Part shown: positions 24,170 through 37,000 of the stretch, piece after piece
Numbering within the stretch: position 1 is the stretch's first letter
How the letters are laid out: every line of letters begins with the position of its first letter
Origin: Deuterostichococcus epilithicus
Lineage: Eukaryota; Chlorophyta; Trebouxiophyceae; Prasiolales; Stichococcaceae
Direction of reading: 5' to 3'
Assembly (NCBI GenBank): GCA_033439295.1
Contig: JAVTLE010000013.1
Span: forward strand, 1,426,001 to 1,490,000
DNA: 64,000 nucleotides
Translations under genes and position numbers: made by a program
Notes under the pieces: generated by a model
What the model was told of the DNA's origin: nothing
Databases searched by the model: none
The model's input: only the letters and a program-made list of their open reading frames with translations

Positions 24170-26152
24170 TCAGAATCCGTCATCTGCAGTACTGTACTGG
24201 TCCTCAAAGTAGCCTGCCTCCCGCATTTCGCTGTAGTACAGCCGGTCGTCTTCATCTTCTGTGGGCTGGAAGAACTGCGGTGCATAAGGGCACAAAATTC
24301 AGCTTGGCGGTGCATCACGAAGATGCGGGAATGAACATGTGACGGCGTATTTAACATGCCCGGCAACATGGAAACGACAAGATCCACATCCGCGCCGTCT
24401 CACCTCGGACAGGAACGTGATGTACAAGAGCTGCATTGCACACATGCAGGCGGTGAGTGCAGGTGTCCGTGCGTCTGAAGCTGGGGATGTATGCATGCAT
24501 CACTGCGCGCGGCTAAAAGGTGCTCCTGATTCGCATCACCGCTGACGCCCAGGCAGGATCCCAGCAAGTCATCAAGGCAGGATCCAAGTCGTCACGCAAG
24601 GTTGAGGGCTGGCGGCACTCACAGGTGGGTACAGCGCGTAGTACGCAAATTCGGCAAGGCTGTACACACAGTAACCCTGCGCATCAGACACACATTTGTT
24701 GAGCACGCTTTGCGGCGCCCTGCGGCATGGTGCCGCTTGTGGCAGCTGGCACAGCGACGCCCACCTGAACGACCTTGCTGCCCAGCAGCAGTGCCCCAAA
24801 AGCTGCCAGGAAGTTGAAGACCCAGAGCACCGCTGCACGGCAAGGTGACCAGCATGACTAGGCTACTCCCCTCTGATCTGTGGCAGATATGAAGCCGTCA
24901 ACAGCACTGTGATGCTCCACATAACGTGTGCAGCAGGCTGCTTACCAATGTACCGATAAAAGGACGGCTTTGCCGGCAGCAGCTCCTGCAAAAGGGAACA
25001 CCAGATGGGCGCTGAGATGCACCCAGCAGATTATCAGCAGGTCCCACGCGACAACTAGCACCACATCTGTAACGAATGCTTGCAGAGTATGATTAACGAT
25101 TACCCTCCATCGCGTGTGGGGAAGTACAAGAATGGCTGTGTACACCGACAGGAACAGTATGCTGTGGATCTCCCAGTATCCCCACTTGGCCCAGCTCAGG
25201 TCGCCGGTCGTCTTCTCATCGCCCCTGCTGCCAGAATACTCGTGTCGGTCTAACAGTGTTTTAACTGGTCTGCCGTATCACTCGCCTTATGCAAAGTCGG
25301 CTGCGGTTCTGGGGCGCACCCATAGAGGAAAAGCGGTATGTGCATGCCGAAGACAAACACGATCTTGATGAGCGTGTCGACTGCCGCAAAAGTCCCCGAC
25401 ACATACAAGGTGCGAACCAGCGCCTGCAGGAAGCAGACTACAGGCGTCCTGTGGAGCTTTTCAGCCGGACATGGCGGCCGCAGAGTTGACTGCTGCCAAT
25501 GCAGTGAGCTTGCCTCGTGTCCGCTGCGCAAATAGCCCTGAAGCAGGAAGACGACGACTGAGGCCTCCAGGAGTTCCAGACCTGCAGGTGCAAAGAGCAT
25601 GTTGCACAAGAAGAGAAAATAGCATCTTATTGAGAAGGGGAATGCGGCAATGTGCATCATCCGTGCAATCATGCTTCTCAACATCTCGACCAACAGGAAG
25701 TGCCAGCGCACCAAACCGTGTGCCGATCCAGAGCCAATTCCACAGCGCCGGGTGCGTGGCCTCCGTCGAAGTTGCGATTTGCACCAGCACCCGCAGCAAG
25801 TTACTGCCCTCCACGCCCCAGAGAAAGAAGTAGTACGTACTCATGATCTGAGACTGCGACTGCCGCAGCTTTTCCACCGAGGCTCGCGCATTCCATGCCT
25901 GCAACGCAGTCGACCCACACTCGGATGAGAATTCGGCATTGTTCCCTGCAAGTATCATGCAGAAGATGTGTTGTGGCGGCACCTCGCCAGGTCGCAACAG
26001 GTTTGCAAATGCTGCACAGAGCAGCGGCAGCACTCGCAGGCTCGCAACAGGATTGCAATGCTGCACAGAGCATTCAATAAAATGGCGTCCTCACCAGGAA
26101 AATGACGAAGCCAAGCGTCGGCAATCCGACTGCAGCGTTGTATAAAAGATAC
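24170..26152 (-). CDS. TPRA1/GPR175-like seven-transmembrane protein, 10 exons found, 5' end open
   Basis: Multi-pass membrane protein of the TPRA1 (transmembrane protein adipocyte-associated 1; plant CAND/THH1-like) family, a GPCR-like group of unclear function. Exons found: 26152-26095, 25898-25712, 25581-25514, 25423-25320, 25224-25104, 24985-24946, 24832-24765, 24676-24623, 24430-24404, 24274-24170; all phases fit, giving 276 residues plus a partial codon. Helices in order: 'YNAAVGLPTLGFVIFL', 'STYYFFLWGVEGSNLLRVLV', 'LLEASVVVFLLQGYL', 'VDTLIKIVFVFGMHIPLFLY', 'IHSILFLSVYTAILVL', 'FNFLAAFGALLLGSKVV', 'EFAYYALYPPLLYITFL'. The C-terminal tail is acidic. Exon 1, with the start codon, should lie in 26153-26570 but I could not fix it. 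The intron after 25514 has a GC donor (GAG/GCAAGC). Confidence 0.85.
25991..26074. repeat. Imperfect direct repeat of about 34 bases
   Basis: Two copies, 25991-26025 and 26041-26074, share 'tcgcaacagg', 'ttgcaa' and 'tgctgcacagagca'. They lie in an intron of the TPRA1-like gene. Probably a local tandem duplication. Confidence 0.75.
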
Positions 26153-26670
26153 CTGGCGGCAGTGTGAGGTGAAACGAGCGCTGTGCAGAACGAATGCTGG
26201 TCCATATTATATAATTCAGGCAATGCTCAGACACATTAGGTGCACAGCAGAGATGGTCGGCTTCGGAAGCTGAGCACTGGAACAATGTCAGAAGCAAGAC
26301 CAAAGCAAATCCAGGTGCCGCGCTTGTACGTCGAGCAATCAAACGACCGACACAACGGCTGGGCAGATCTTGCAACTTCGCACGCGTTTTAGCAAGCTTG
26401 CAACGTTCCATGTTGCGAAGCACGAGGCATTGGCCATCTTGCTCCCCCTTGCCCTTGCAATTTGGTGAGAATACGCGAAGTTGGTGGTTGGCACTTGAGT
26501 TGGCTTTGCGGCCAACGCCTTTCTTTTTGTTTCTTGAGTTGCCAAGCGCCCGTTCTAGTGCCAGCATCAGGCATGACTGCCCATCGAGCTTGACCTCGCG
26601 CCAGCGCCATGCCGCCGGCCTCGCTGGGAGCTGCGCCCCACGTCAGCCGCCGAAAGCAGCTCGGACACTC
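26153..26670. other. Region between TPRA1-like and ARGLU1-like genes
   Basis: Must contain the missing first exon and promoter of the TPRA1-like gene plus the ARGLU1 3' region. On the minus strand a frame starting at 26567 includes a hydrophobic stretch 'FALVLLLTLFQCSA' that might be part of exon 1, but I found no donor of the right phase. Confidence 0.35.
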
Positions 26671-28198
26671 TCAAGGGTCTTCCACGATGCGTATGCCCTG
26701 GTTCTGCCACTTCGGCGCCGCGGCTGCTTGGCTGCCGTCACGTCGCTCGCGCTCAATCGCGGCCTTCTTCTGTGCCTCCTCCACCTGTGTGAATTTGAAA
26801 CACAGCTGAAATTGGATTGGTTTGGCATATGCATGGAGACAAACTGCCACGACAGCGCCAGGCAAAGGTGCCTGACCTGGTAAGTCAGATGTCGGCTGTA
26901 GCGAGTAGGCCCACGAAAATAAATTGCTTCCCACGGCAGATCATATGAGTGTCAATATGGAGTCACGATCCACGAGCCGCCGTGCACCTTGCGCTGGTTC
27001 TCAAGCAGGATGCGCTCGAGGTCCTCGGCCTTACGCCGGCGCTCCTCCTGCTGCGCCCGCTTGCGTGCAAGCAGCGCCCGACGCTCTGCTTCCAGCTGCC
27101 GTGTCACCTTCTCCTCCAGAGCGGCCCGCTCCTCCTGCATGAAGAAAAGTGCTCTGATGAAGACGCCCGGGTGATGGCCTGCTCTTGTCACAGTTGAGGG
27201 AACACGTCGGCAACGTGGGCAGATCAGCTGCAATGCAACACCAGCTTGATCAACGGATCTGAAATATCTGGTGACACCATGGGCTAAGCCCTGCAGCCGA
27301 CTCACATAAGCACCGCAAGCAACAGCCCTTGGCGAGATGCCCGCACCTTGAGCCGCTGCTGGATTCTGGCGGCCACCTCCGGCGACGCCATGGCGGCCTC
27401 CACTCGCGTGTGCACCGTCTCTGCGATGTCGGCCGTCATCCTGGCCTCCTCATCTGCCGCTGCCTGCTGCTCCTGCTGACGCTGAGCATCCGCCTGCCTG
27501 GCCTCTGCTTGCCTGGAATGGCGGGTCAAACGGATTTAGCACAGATTTGTAGCAACACTACTGCAGGCGGCAGTTCAATCGATCTAGACTCGCAAAAGTG
27601 ACCAGCGTAATTCAAGTCAATAATCCTTAATGGGCGGCGTTACCTGGCCGAGTCCTGCGCTGAACTCTCTGCATTGTCCTGATGTTTCCGAAAATGCCTG
27701 CAGCATCATGAGACACTCATCATCCGATGTGTTGCCGCCTGCTTGACAGCCCAAGTTTTGGCGGACGAACAAACTGAACATACCTCTGCACGTGCTTCAC
27801 GGCCCTGGACGCGATCAGCGGCGACACATCTGCTGGGTTGTGGCGCTCCGCCGGGTTAGCGCTGCCGCCGCACGTCCCGCCCCGTGGGCTGGCGCTCGTG
27901 CTGCGACTGCGGCTGCGGCTGCTGCCGGAGCTGAGGTGGCTGCTGCTGCTGGTGGACAGTGACCTACTCCTCTGCCTGCAAGGACCGTAAGCTTGTAGGC
28001 CCTGAGTAATAGCCGCAACAAGATGCCGCAGGCTGACATGGTGCGTCATCGCCTAATCGAGATGATTGATGCAGAACCCATTCAAGAATCGTTATGAAGG
28101 CATGTGAAGGCATCCGAGAAGCGTCATTAGGATGCCGCCAGAGACAGTCTGCCGCCATCACCTGCGCTCGCTGCTCCTGCTCCTGCGGTCTCGCGCCA
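26671..28198 (-). CDS. ARGLU1-like (arginine and glutamate-rich 1) protein, 6 exons, 236 aa
   Basis: Homologue of ARGLU1, a nuclear splicing and transcription co-regulator. Exons 28198-28161, 27975-27784, 27697-27644, 27512-27347, 27134-26988, 26784-26671 (711 bases, in frame). N-terminal Arg/Ser domain: starts MARDRRSRSSERRQRSRSLS, then 'SSGSSRSRSRSTSASPRGG'. The C-terminal two thirds is a long charged helix with the family's signature order: 'VEAAMASPEVAARIQQRLK', 'ALEEKVTRQLEAERRALLAR', 'RKAEDLERILLENQRKVEEA', ending 'IRIVEDP'. Human ARGLU1 has the closely similar 'ELERILEENNRKI'. The start ATG is supported by the immediate RS sequence and the phase-2 junction. It diverges from the GT31 gene. 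Confidence 0.88.
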
Positions 28199-28761
28199 TG
28201 CGTGACACGCTTCTGTATATGTTGGCCACAAACTTCTGTCCTTAATAGCACAGCTAGAAGGCGCTTGCAAGAAACAAAACCTGCGGCCAAACTCCGTCAG
28301 AATGGTGAAGAAAAAGCGGCTCTTGTAGATGATCCGACAGCTGCGGGGATACGCTGAGGCTGCGGTTGCAAAGCAAAGCAATGCAATGAGGCTTGCTTGT
28401 TCTGTGCCGGCACTCGTATGATCTGGCCGCGGGCTTGACGGACGAGTCCCATGACATAATTATGACGTAAGCCGGTAACAGGAAAGCTGGCGAGTGCAGC
28501 GCACAAGCCAAATGTCAATTTCATCAGCGTTGAATGCAGTATCCACATGTTGGCTTACTTGTGATACAGGCGTGATTCCTTCGGCCACGCCGTGTCGAGT
28601 CGAGTTATGGATACAGCAGATCCGATTTGAACAGAGATCTCTGGACAGCAGCAGCTGCATCTCGCTTCCTCGTGCAAGGCGAGAATTACAGTTCTGATTT
28701 GAAGAAAATCAAATTCCGATGCCTCGACAGCACTGATGACCAGCAGGTCCCACAGCGGCTG
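28199..28761. promoter_or_regulatory. Divergent upstream region of ARGLU1-like and GT31 genes
   Basis: About 560 bases, less GC-rich than the flanking exons. Should hold both promoters; no defined element recognised. Confidence 0.4.
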
Positions 28762-31700
28762 ATGGCACGCGCCGCTGGCCTGGGCAATCGAAGCTCCGTA
28801 CCTGGCCTGATCGTACTGTTTTGCACCTGCATCGCCTGCCTGTATGTCGCCGGAAGGTACGCCACCCAACAACGCAAATTGGCTCGAGCTGGCTCCGTCC
28901 TGGCACAGCAAATGCAGCGGCAGCAGATGCAGCAGCAGTGGAGCACCATGACAGCGACACTGTGACTTAACAAGCAACCAATGGAACCCGTGTGTGCAGG
29001 CTGTGGAGTACGACAAGGAGCTTGCACTATCTGGTAAGTGCTTGTTCTCAGTGCACACACGAGTGGCGGTATCTGCTGCCTGCCTGAACGGTCCGCCTCG
29101 GTCGATCGCAAGACTGACATGTGCCATTTGCCGCCCTTGCCCAAAACAGCAACACCAGCTGCAGCTGGCTGAGGTATATCAGCAGGAGTTGCTGTCGGCA
29201 GCGCGGCCCACAGTGCAAAAATGCAAACCTGCAGCAGCGCCCAGCACGCAGCCATCTGAACAGAGGTGAGGCTGCAATGGTGCCGATGCCGGCATTGCAG
29301 GCCTGACAACGCATGATGTACAGCGCTCGCATCACTGCAGCTGGCAGTGGACTGCATAAAGCGGCGACACCTCAATTGTCGGCACATTGATATGGTCATT
29401 GCACAACAGGCCGCAGGATGAGGACGTGCTGCACCACAGCATCCGGCCGGCCGTCAAGGTGCTGCTGCCGCTGGTGGGGCCGGGCGTTGACGAGGATGTG
29501 CCCATCACAGCCGAAAGCGACGAGGCCCTGCTTGGCGCAGTCGATTCCGTCCAGGCGGGCGAGGTCCGGGGCTGGGCCTGCCAGCGTGGGGCGCCAGGGG
29601 AAGCTGTACAGGTGAGCCATGCTCCATCTTGGTGTCAGCGTCATCAAGGAATGATCCAACCTGCTGCAGCTGCATGCCTGGAGGCTGGTGTGGCTCCGAG
29701 GCAATGAGGCCCCCAGCGCGGACACTGGCGGCATCGGTTCGTGAGGGTCATGCAATCGCCAGTGTCTTGAGCATGCGGCACGACGCGTCGCTGCTGATGC
29801 CCTGCGCAGGTGCTGATCTACGTCGACAGCATTAAGGTGGGGCAGACAGGTGCGGGCGAGCCAACGCCGCACCTACTGATCAACCGGCTGTGCGAGGGGG
29901 AGACCAGTGACAGCGACGGCTCCGCCTCGGCAGCGCTGGGCTTCCGGCATGCTCTGCCGCCGCTGCCGGCCGGCCGGCACGAGGTGAGCACTGCACTCGG
30001 CGGCCTGCTGCATCATTTTGACGTGTCTATTTGGAACCTACAGCATGTGGCGCCGAAAGGTTCATCCTTGCTCTGCCGAGCTGGGGATTACATGTGCAAA
30101 CAGGTGTCATAATTGCATCCAGCACTGCCCCGCCTAGAGTTGCTGCTGTGCACTGTGGCACGGCGGCTGTTTCAACCAGCGTCGCCCAGGAGGCTCAACC
30201 CCCGGTGCCCCTATGTTTCGACTGTCATACAGTTGCCCAGCAGCTTGCCGCACCATGCAGGTGCGTGCCTTTGTGCGGCGGCCGGGCGACGCCGCCAAGC
30301 AGGAGCTCAACCAGTCGCCGCTGGCATTCCTGGAGTCGCCCTACCAGTCCAGCGGGCAGCAGGCGCTTGCGCGCAAGGACGCCATCATCCGCGTGCGCAA
30401 CGCCCAGGTGGGTGCTGCGCCCCCTGCTGAGTGCGGCTTGGCAGCGACCAAGGTCGAGAGGCACCGCTTTGAAGCGGTGTTCGGAGGTTCGAAGACGGCC
30501 TCATGCGATCGCAGCATGCCCCAGCTCCGCTGGTCTGCTGCATGTGGACGTGAGGGAGCAGACGCAGGGCGGGGATACCTGAAGCACTGCCTGCCGCCGG
30601 GCTGAAGGCCTCATGCGCAGGCGCCCGACCAGACTACCGGGAATATCTGTTACCGATCCCAATGCGAGGACCTTGAACATGAATCGCTGCATTGGCGTTG
30701 TACATGGAAGGGTCTAGAAATCGCCCACCCACAGTGAAGCTCTCGATGTGCAGGTGTCGGCGCTGTGGGACGAGCTGCACACGCGGCGGCCGTGGCGCAC
30801 CGCCGTCGCCACGGGCAACCTGTCCAGCTTTGCCGCAGGCGACGGCGCCGGCGAGAGTGCAGCGCCCAAGTACCTGGCCGTCATTGCCATCAACACGGTG
30901 CCATTCTTAGAACTATACGTGCCTGGTTCACCTGCGGCTTGGCCGCTGAGCTGCATCAGTGCATCGCTGCCTGCGCTCTATGCTCACTTCCTTGGGGTGC
31001 GGCGGCAGCTCTGCTGCGGTTCTGATTGAATACCGCCGGAGGCCAATGAAGACGAGCGCTCTCTGAGGCAGCCTGTTATTGCTTTGTTTCGCAGACTGTA
31101 GCCGAACCGACCCCGGCCTTTGTGCGCAGGGGTTTGCGGCGCGACAGCGGCGGGACCTGCTGCGGCGGACGTGGGTGCCGACCGGCAAGGCGCTGCTGCG
31201 TCTGCAGGAGGAGAAAGGGGTCGTCATCCGATTTGTCGTCGGCAGATCGTGCGCTGCACCGCCCCAGTCCGAATCCAGCGCTGCCAGTTCTCAAAGACTG
31301 CTCACAGATTGGCATTGGTGCACAGCTGCCACCATGCGGGATGACCGACCTGCTGGCACCCGATTCCCCGCCTCTGCATGGAGCCATGGAGCCGCTGCCG
31401 TGTGGATGTCTGTGGCTTTCCGCTGGCGCTGCTGAAACAATCTGCAGGCTGCCCCCCCGCAGGACCAGACTGGGCGCCAATCAACATGCAGCACTGCATG
31501 CCTTATGCAGGGATCAGACGGACGACCCGATGGACATGAAGGTGCGCGCGGAGACAAAGCGATTCGGCGACATCATCCGCCTGGATTCCACGGACACGTA
31601 CGCGGACCTGGCGCACAAGACGCTCAAGCTGTTCTCCAAGCTGCCAGACAAATTCGATGCCAGCTTCTACTTCAAGGCATGGGAGCCGCTCTGGAACGCC

Positions 31701-33315
31701 CACACCACACCATGCGCCTGAGATACTGTTCGAGCTGGCCCGCTAAGCTTTTCGTCTCGCCCCCGAATCCCGGCTACTGACCGGCGGACCCTGCGCCGAC
31801 ACGCTGCTCGAGCTGCCCTGTCTGGCGTGTGTTTTGCTGCGTCACCGCTGCAGCGAGGTTCATTCCCGGGAGATTCGTTGGCCGCACAGGTGGACGACGA
31901 TGTCATTGTCAACGTGGGTGCGCTGGCAGCCTACCTGCAGGAGCGCCGCACCCTCGGCAACCTCTACATGGTGCGTTGAATATGCCTGTTTCCGGCGCAG
32001 AAGGCTGGGGGCCCAGATCCAATTCTTTTCGATACAGCGCCAAGCTGCAAGATCTGTGACGCACGAACTGCTCCATCTTCATGTTGTGGGGGAGTGTCTT
32101 GCGGTGGCATGCCCGTCATGTGCACAACATGCCATCAGCGATGCCGCGATGCCGTGCCGGCCCGCAGGGCTGCATGAAGTCAGGCGCGGTGTTGACGGAC
32201 AAGAAGTTCAAGTGGTTCGAGCCGGATGCGTGGCGCTTTGGCGATGGCGTGGTGCGGTTGCGTCGCATTCTGCGCCGTCCTCGTAATTGTTTGCTTCACG
32301 GATCGCGTGCCTGAACCACCCTGGCCCCAACATTCCCGCACATGTCTCGAGGCTTCCCCGTGCTTGCATGCATGCGTAGCTGACATAGCGAGAGAATCGA
32401 AAGACGTCTTCGACAGCCCTGTCACATACGCCACATTTGCAAGCGAATGCTCGCAAACGTAGAACGGGGAGGCGGCGCAGTACATGCGGCATGCCAGCGG
32501 CCAGTTCTACGGCGTCTCGGCCCCCGTGGCGCGCTACATCAAGCAGAACGCGCCAATCCTGCACCACTACGCCAATGAGGTGCCTCCCAGGATGCTGCCC
32601 CAGAGACTGCAAACAGGCAATCGAGAAGGTAGTCTGTCATGCGTCCACCAAAGCTGGTCAGCTTTGACAGCCAGGCGCAGCGGATCAAGACGACTGTTTT
32701 GCAAGCGTATAGGACATCACGGTGGGGACATGGATGCTGGGTCTGGACGTCGACTTCGTTGACGAGCGGCGGATGTGCTGTGCCAACGCCGAAGAGTGTC
32801 GGAAGCAGGTGGGGACGCTGGCAATCATGGGGGCACACATCAAGAGATTAAGCTGCGAGATTAAGCTGCGCTGCCTGTCTGTATGGCTGGAAGGTTGTCT
32901 GCCGCCTTGCAGCCGGCCTGGTTTTGTTGCTGACCATGGCCAGCCGCTGTGGCGCTCTGCAGAAGCAAGGCAACCAGGATTGCTTGGGCTTCTTCGAGAT
33001 GGCGTGCGCAGGCATCTGCCACAGCGAGGAGAGGTGCGCTTGCATGGTTGCCAGCGGCACTGCTCAGATGTCGCTCGAGTACCTCCGCTGCGTCCTGCGA
33101 TTGATTGGCTGAGTTTGCTGCTCGACAGGCTGGTGCCGCTATACAACGAATGCGTCCTGAACGAACCGCAAGGTACACTGGGAAACATCAACTGTACGTG
33201 CTCCTGCAAAAACTGCCTGCCAGCCTACGGTTTTCCGCCTGCTCTGATCGTGTCCTCTTTCCGCGCAGGCTTTGCACAGCGCTTCCGGCGAAACTCACGC
33301 AGGGAGGTGGTCTGA
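28762..33315 (+). CDS. GT31 beta-1,3-galactosyltransferase-like type II membrane protein
   Basis: Golgi glycosyltransferase of family GT31 (Pfam Galactosyl_T), probably adding beta-1,3-galactose to glycoproteins. A signal-anchor helix ('VPGLIVLFCTCIACLYVAG') follows the ATG at 28762. Supported exons: 29000-29033, about 29202-29268, 29410-29611, 29810-29983, 30261-30407, 30754-30897, 31130-31248, 31511-31676, 31890-31970, 32168-32248, 32463-32579, 32713-32808, 32963-33033, 33129-33315. The catalytic half shows family order: 'RQRRDLLRRTWVPTG', 'KGVVIRFVVGRS', 'FGDIIRLDSTDTYADLAHKT', the DxD metal-binding motif in 'VDDDVIVNVGALAAYL', 'QFYGVSAPVARYI', 'ITVGTWMLGLDVDFVDERR', then a Cys-rich end 'CAGICHSEER...YNEC'. 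About 200 residues before it belong to no domain I recognise. The link between the anchor exon and 29000 is unresolved. The intron at 31677 is GC-AG. The terminal exon may contain one more in-frame intron. Confidence 0.87.
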
Positions 33316-34011
33316 TGATATCTCGTTCTCAGCATTCTGTGACGACTAGGGACTCATGGGTAGCCAGGCCGCAACTCATTAGGTATCTAGGAACAGGCAG
33401 GTTATGCAGTGCGGCTAGTCCTGCCAGTGCAGTGGCTCCACGATGATTGAGTGCTTGATGTCATGCGATTGTTTTGTAAGTCACCAAACGACCTGCAACC
33501 CACGCAATGCGTGATAATAACACTCATGTCATGCGTGGAGTTCAATGTCTCGCCTTGATCAAGTTTGACTCTTGCACCGGTCAGACAAAGGTCAGACCGT
33601 CACCACACAAGGGGATGGAGAATACGCAAGCTTTCGGGGGAGCGGTTTTACAGGAAGTTCTGCCAGAGCTTGCATAGTTTAGTATCACGCAGCAGCACCG
33701 CTTCCCTACCGTGCTTTGCCGTTGCAGCTGAGCTCCAGCTTCCGCCCGTCGCCATCGTGGGAGGATCCAGCAACTGCGGCGGGGCAGTTACTTCGACTGT
33801 CCGGTTCCTTCCGATGCTTTGATCGTGAGTCGACAGCGAGGGGACCGCTTCGCACGTCACGACGAAACAAACAGAACCGCTGTCACGAGGAGAGGCGGGT
33901 CGTCAGGAGGAGGCGACACCGCCTGGCTGGCGAGGAAGGCGGGTGTGCTGGCGTTGCGGTTGAACCTTCGGCGGATGCCTCGCAGTTGAGGCTGACAACG
34001 CAGCGGCCAGC
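33316..34011. other. Intergenic region between GT31 and the Ser/Thr kinase
   Basis: About 700 bases with lower GC. Contains the GT31 3' region, with a TGTAA at 33475, and the kinase upstream region. No exon seen. Confidence 0.45.
33475..33479 (+). terminator. Candidate poly(A) signal TGTAA
   Basis: The chlorophyte polyadenylation motif, 160 bases after the GT31 stop codon. Could be chance. Confidence 0.4.
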
Positions 34012-37000
34012 ATGGACGGCCATCAGAAGGTCCTGCTGCAGCCGTGCGACTTCGCGTCGCCGATGGCGCCAATCGGCCGCGGCAAGTGAGTGCAGTTCAC
34101 TGACCCTTTGAATCATTGAACCTCCGATACTTTTGGTGCCAGCCGCCTGGCACGCGAGGCTGTCTGCACCAGACCGCAAAGCCGTGCCTGGTGGGTGCTG
34201 TGGGGCTGATCTCCCCATTTGCGATGGGTGTGCTGACGGTGTGTCGGAAATATCGTGGCGCGGCGCTGTGTGCGCGTCGTGAGCGCCGTTGTCAGTGGCT
34301 CTGGCCGCGGCATGACGACTCCTGGATACCTGAAGAGCCTCCCAAATCGTGCGTACCTGGCGCCACGATGCTGAGTTGCAGCACCAGCATGGGAAGCTGA
34401 GCGTTGCACAAGCGCCCGTATCAGCGTGTCGTCCCTGTCAGCAATTGCGGCGACACCTCGGAAAATCATGCTTCTCTGTTGCGCAATGGACGCGAGCTGT
34501 CCATGCTCTCGATCGCAGCAGACAATTCATGGGGTTCCCCTGGGGCGTCGTCCAGGTGTCCCCACTCTCGAGAGGGGACGCAGCAGCTTTGGGGGGCAAG
34601 CGGCCGCCGCTTTCCGCGCTGACCCCGCGCAATGACAACCTTGTGAGCACTCGTAGCAGCCCTTGCTCGGGTGCAGCGAGCGGGGCTTCGCCGGAACTTG
34701 AGAGGGCGCCCCAGGACCTCGTGTACAGCTCATCGCAGAGTCCAGTCAGCCTGGTCAAAACCGCGGCTCCGCACCCGGGTGTTCAGCGCGTCTCGCTTGC
34801 TGCTACAGGGACAGCGTCATCTATGCGGCCTACTGCGCCAAACTGGGCGGACAGGTGGCTGTCAAGGTCTACCAGAAGAGCCGAACCAGTGCCAGCAAGC
34901 TCAGGGCAATCAAGCGGGAGGCCGCCATCATGGTCTATCTGTCCAAGAAGAGGTGGGGCCTGCGTTGCTTCTTGTGGACATCGCGGTGATTTCCCAATGA
35001 TGTCCACCTGTGCCAGCGAACACGGAGCAGTAGCGAGGCAAACATGGGCGGCTTTGTACAGGTGGTTGAAGTCTGCATGGTGTTCGATGCCTCACCAGCC
35101 GTCAAACGATGCTAAAACGCCTGAATACCCTTTGTCCTCGATTAACCAGGGAAGCAACTGCCAACGTCCTCAGCAATTACTTGTGCGACGCCTGTTGTGC
35201 AGCGTGCCATCCATCACGGCATACCACGGCGCCTTCCAGACCCAAAACGAGATCTGCATCGTCATGGAGTACTGCCCCCGCGGCGACCTGCTGGAGCGGC
35301 TGCTGTCGGAGGGGCGAGCCTTCTCGGAGCCCCGCGTCGCGGAGGTTGCCGCCACCCTGCTGGTCACACTGCAGGTGCGGGCTGCTGCACCGCTATGCCG
35401 CGCCGCGCCACACTTCTGAGACGTCTCGCTTAAGCTGTGTCCGCACTTCTTCTGTAAGAGCAGCATGCTGCTGCATGGCTCCTCACCAGTGACGCTGCTG
35501 AAACAATAAGCAGAACGAGGGCTACAAGAACATCGCACGATCACCCAAGGCTCAGAAGCAGGGCCGAAGCTGCTGGTCAATATCTTCTCCCACTGCAGCA
35601 GGAGCAGCAGGCCTCTTAAGATCCGTTCCGCGCCACACCTGGTCCTGTCATGCTGCCGTGCCTGATTCCACTGCGGTCCCCGCGCGCATGCAGAGGATGC
35701 ACGCGCTGCACGTCATCCACCGCGATGTGAAGCTGGAGAACATCTTCATCGGCGGCGCCGGCGAGCTCAAGCTTGGCGACTTCGGGCTGACGATGTCCAT
35801 GAAGCAGGAGACTGCCATCAGCCCCGTCGGCACCGTAGAGTACATGGCACCAGAGGTGAGGGGCAGCGGGACTTCGGAACAAAGCAAGGCTGTCAAGACC
35901 GTGCGCGCCAACGCGACGCTGGGACTCAGGCAGCGCCTGCGCCAAGTTCGTTGAGGGGACGCTGGTCCCCAAGCTCTGATACCGCCAACGCTGAGAGCCG
36001 AGGTCTGCCGGCGGCTGCAGTCAGAGCACGAGTCTGCTCCGCCTATCTGGAGCTGGAAGAGCATCAAGGATGGTATGTCTCACTCCACTCGGCGTCTGGC
36101 ATGCTCAGCGACATCCGGGCTGCCTGCAGGTGGTTGCGCTGCCGCGGGTGGAGCTGGTGGCCAGCGGCGCTGTGGACCCCGCCAGCATCGCGCCCTGCGA
36201 CACAGGCGTCGACGTCTGGGCGCTGGGCATCACCGTGTACGAGCTGCTGTCAGGGCACCTGCCCTTTGACGGCCGCGACAAGGCGCACATCAAGCAGGCG
36301 ATCGCTGCCGGCGACATGCGGCCGCTGCCGACGTCGGTGTCGGAGGAGGCCTGCGACTTTGTCGCCGCCATGCTGGAACCGGACCGCGACGCGAGGCCCT
36401 CCGCCGCCGGCCTGCTGCAGCACCCCTTCCTGGCGCGCTCCGCGTGCGGCAGCCCCCGCAGGTGCCAATGCAAGTTCTGCTTCGGACCGCTGAAACCCAG
36501 TATATGCTTGATTCTGTAGCTGCTTTTTGAATCCTAAACAGCGGCATGCCAACTGTTGGCGGCGTCCATGTGTGAGGAATGCTGCTGCTGCTGGTTTTTA
36601 CATCCGCGGGGTGTCCGGCTGTGTGCCAGATCATCTGTCGACCCTGATGCGCTAACCCTTGAACTTCCCTGCAGTGTGCTGCCGCCGATCGCGGACGCGA
36701 TGGCGTACATCCACGCGGAGACGAGCCCATGGCCCACGAAGGGTGGCACCGCTTGTAGCGAGGTTCCGACGCAGCTACCCAAGGTGCCTTGTGATACGCC
36801 CCCGGACCATACCCTAAATATCACCTTAAGTCAAGAACGACACTGCTTGGTCTGCACCATCCTTGATCCTTCCTTTCGCATCGTGTTGCCTGGGCAGGCA
36901 TGTGTCGAGACTGGCGCATGCCTGGACACAAGGGTTCAGATATCTTTCGTGCACCTTTACTCTCTTCAAAAGCAGTTCTTGACTCGCCATGCATGGTGCC

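Noticed and set aside
34349-35419. A 356-codon open frame overlapping the Ser/Thr kinase
   Set aside because: It runs through two introns and only its last part coincides with a kinase exon; the rest has no conserved motif. High GC makes long chance frames common here.
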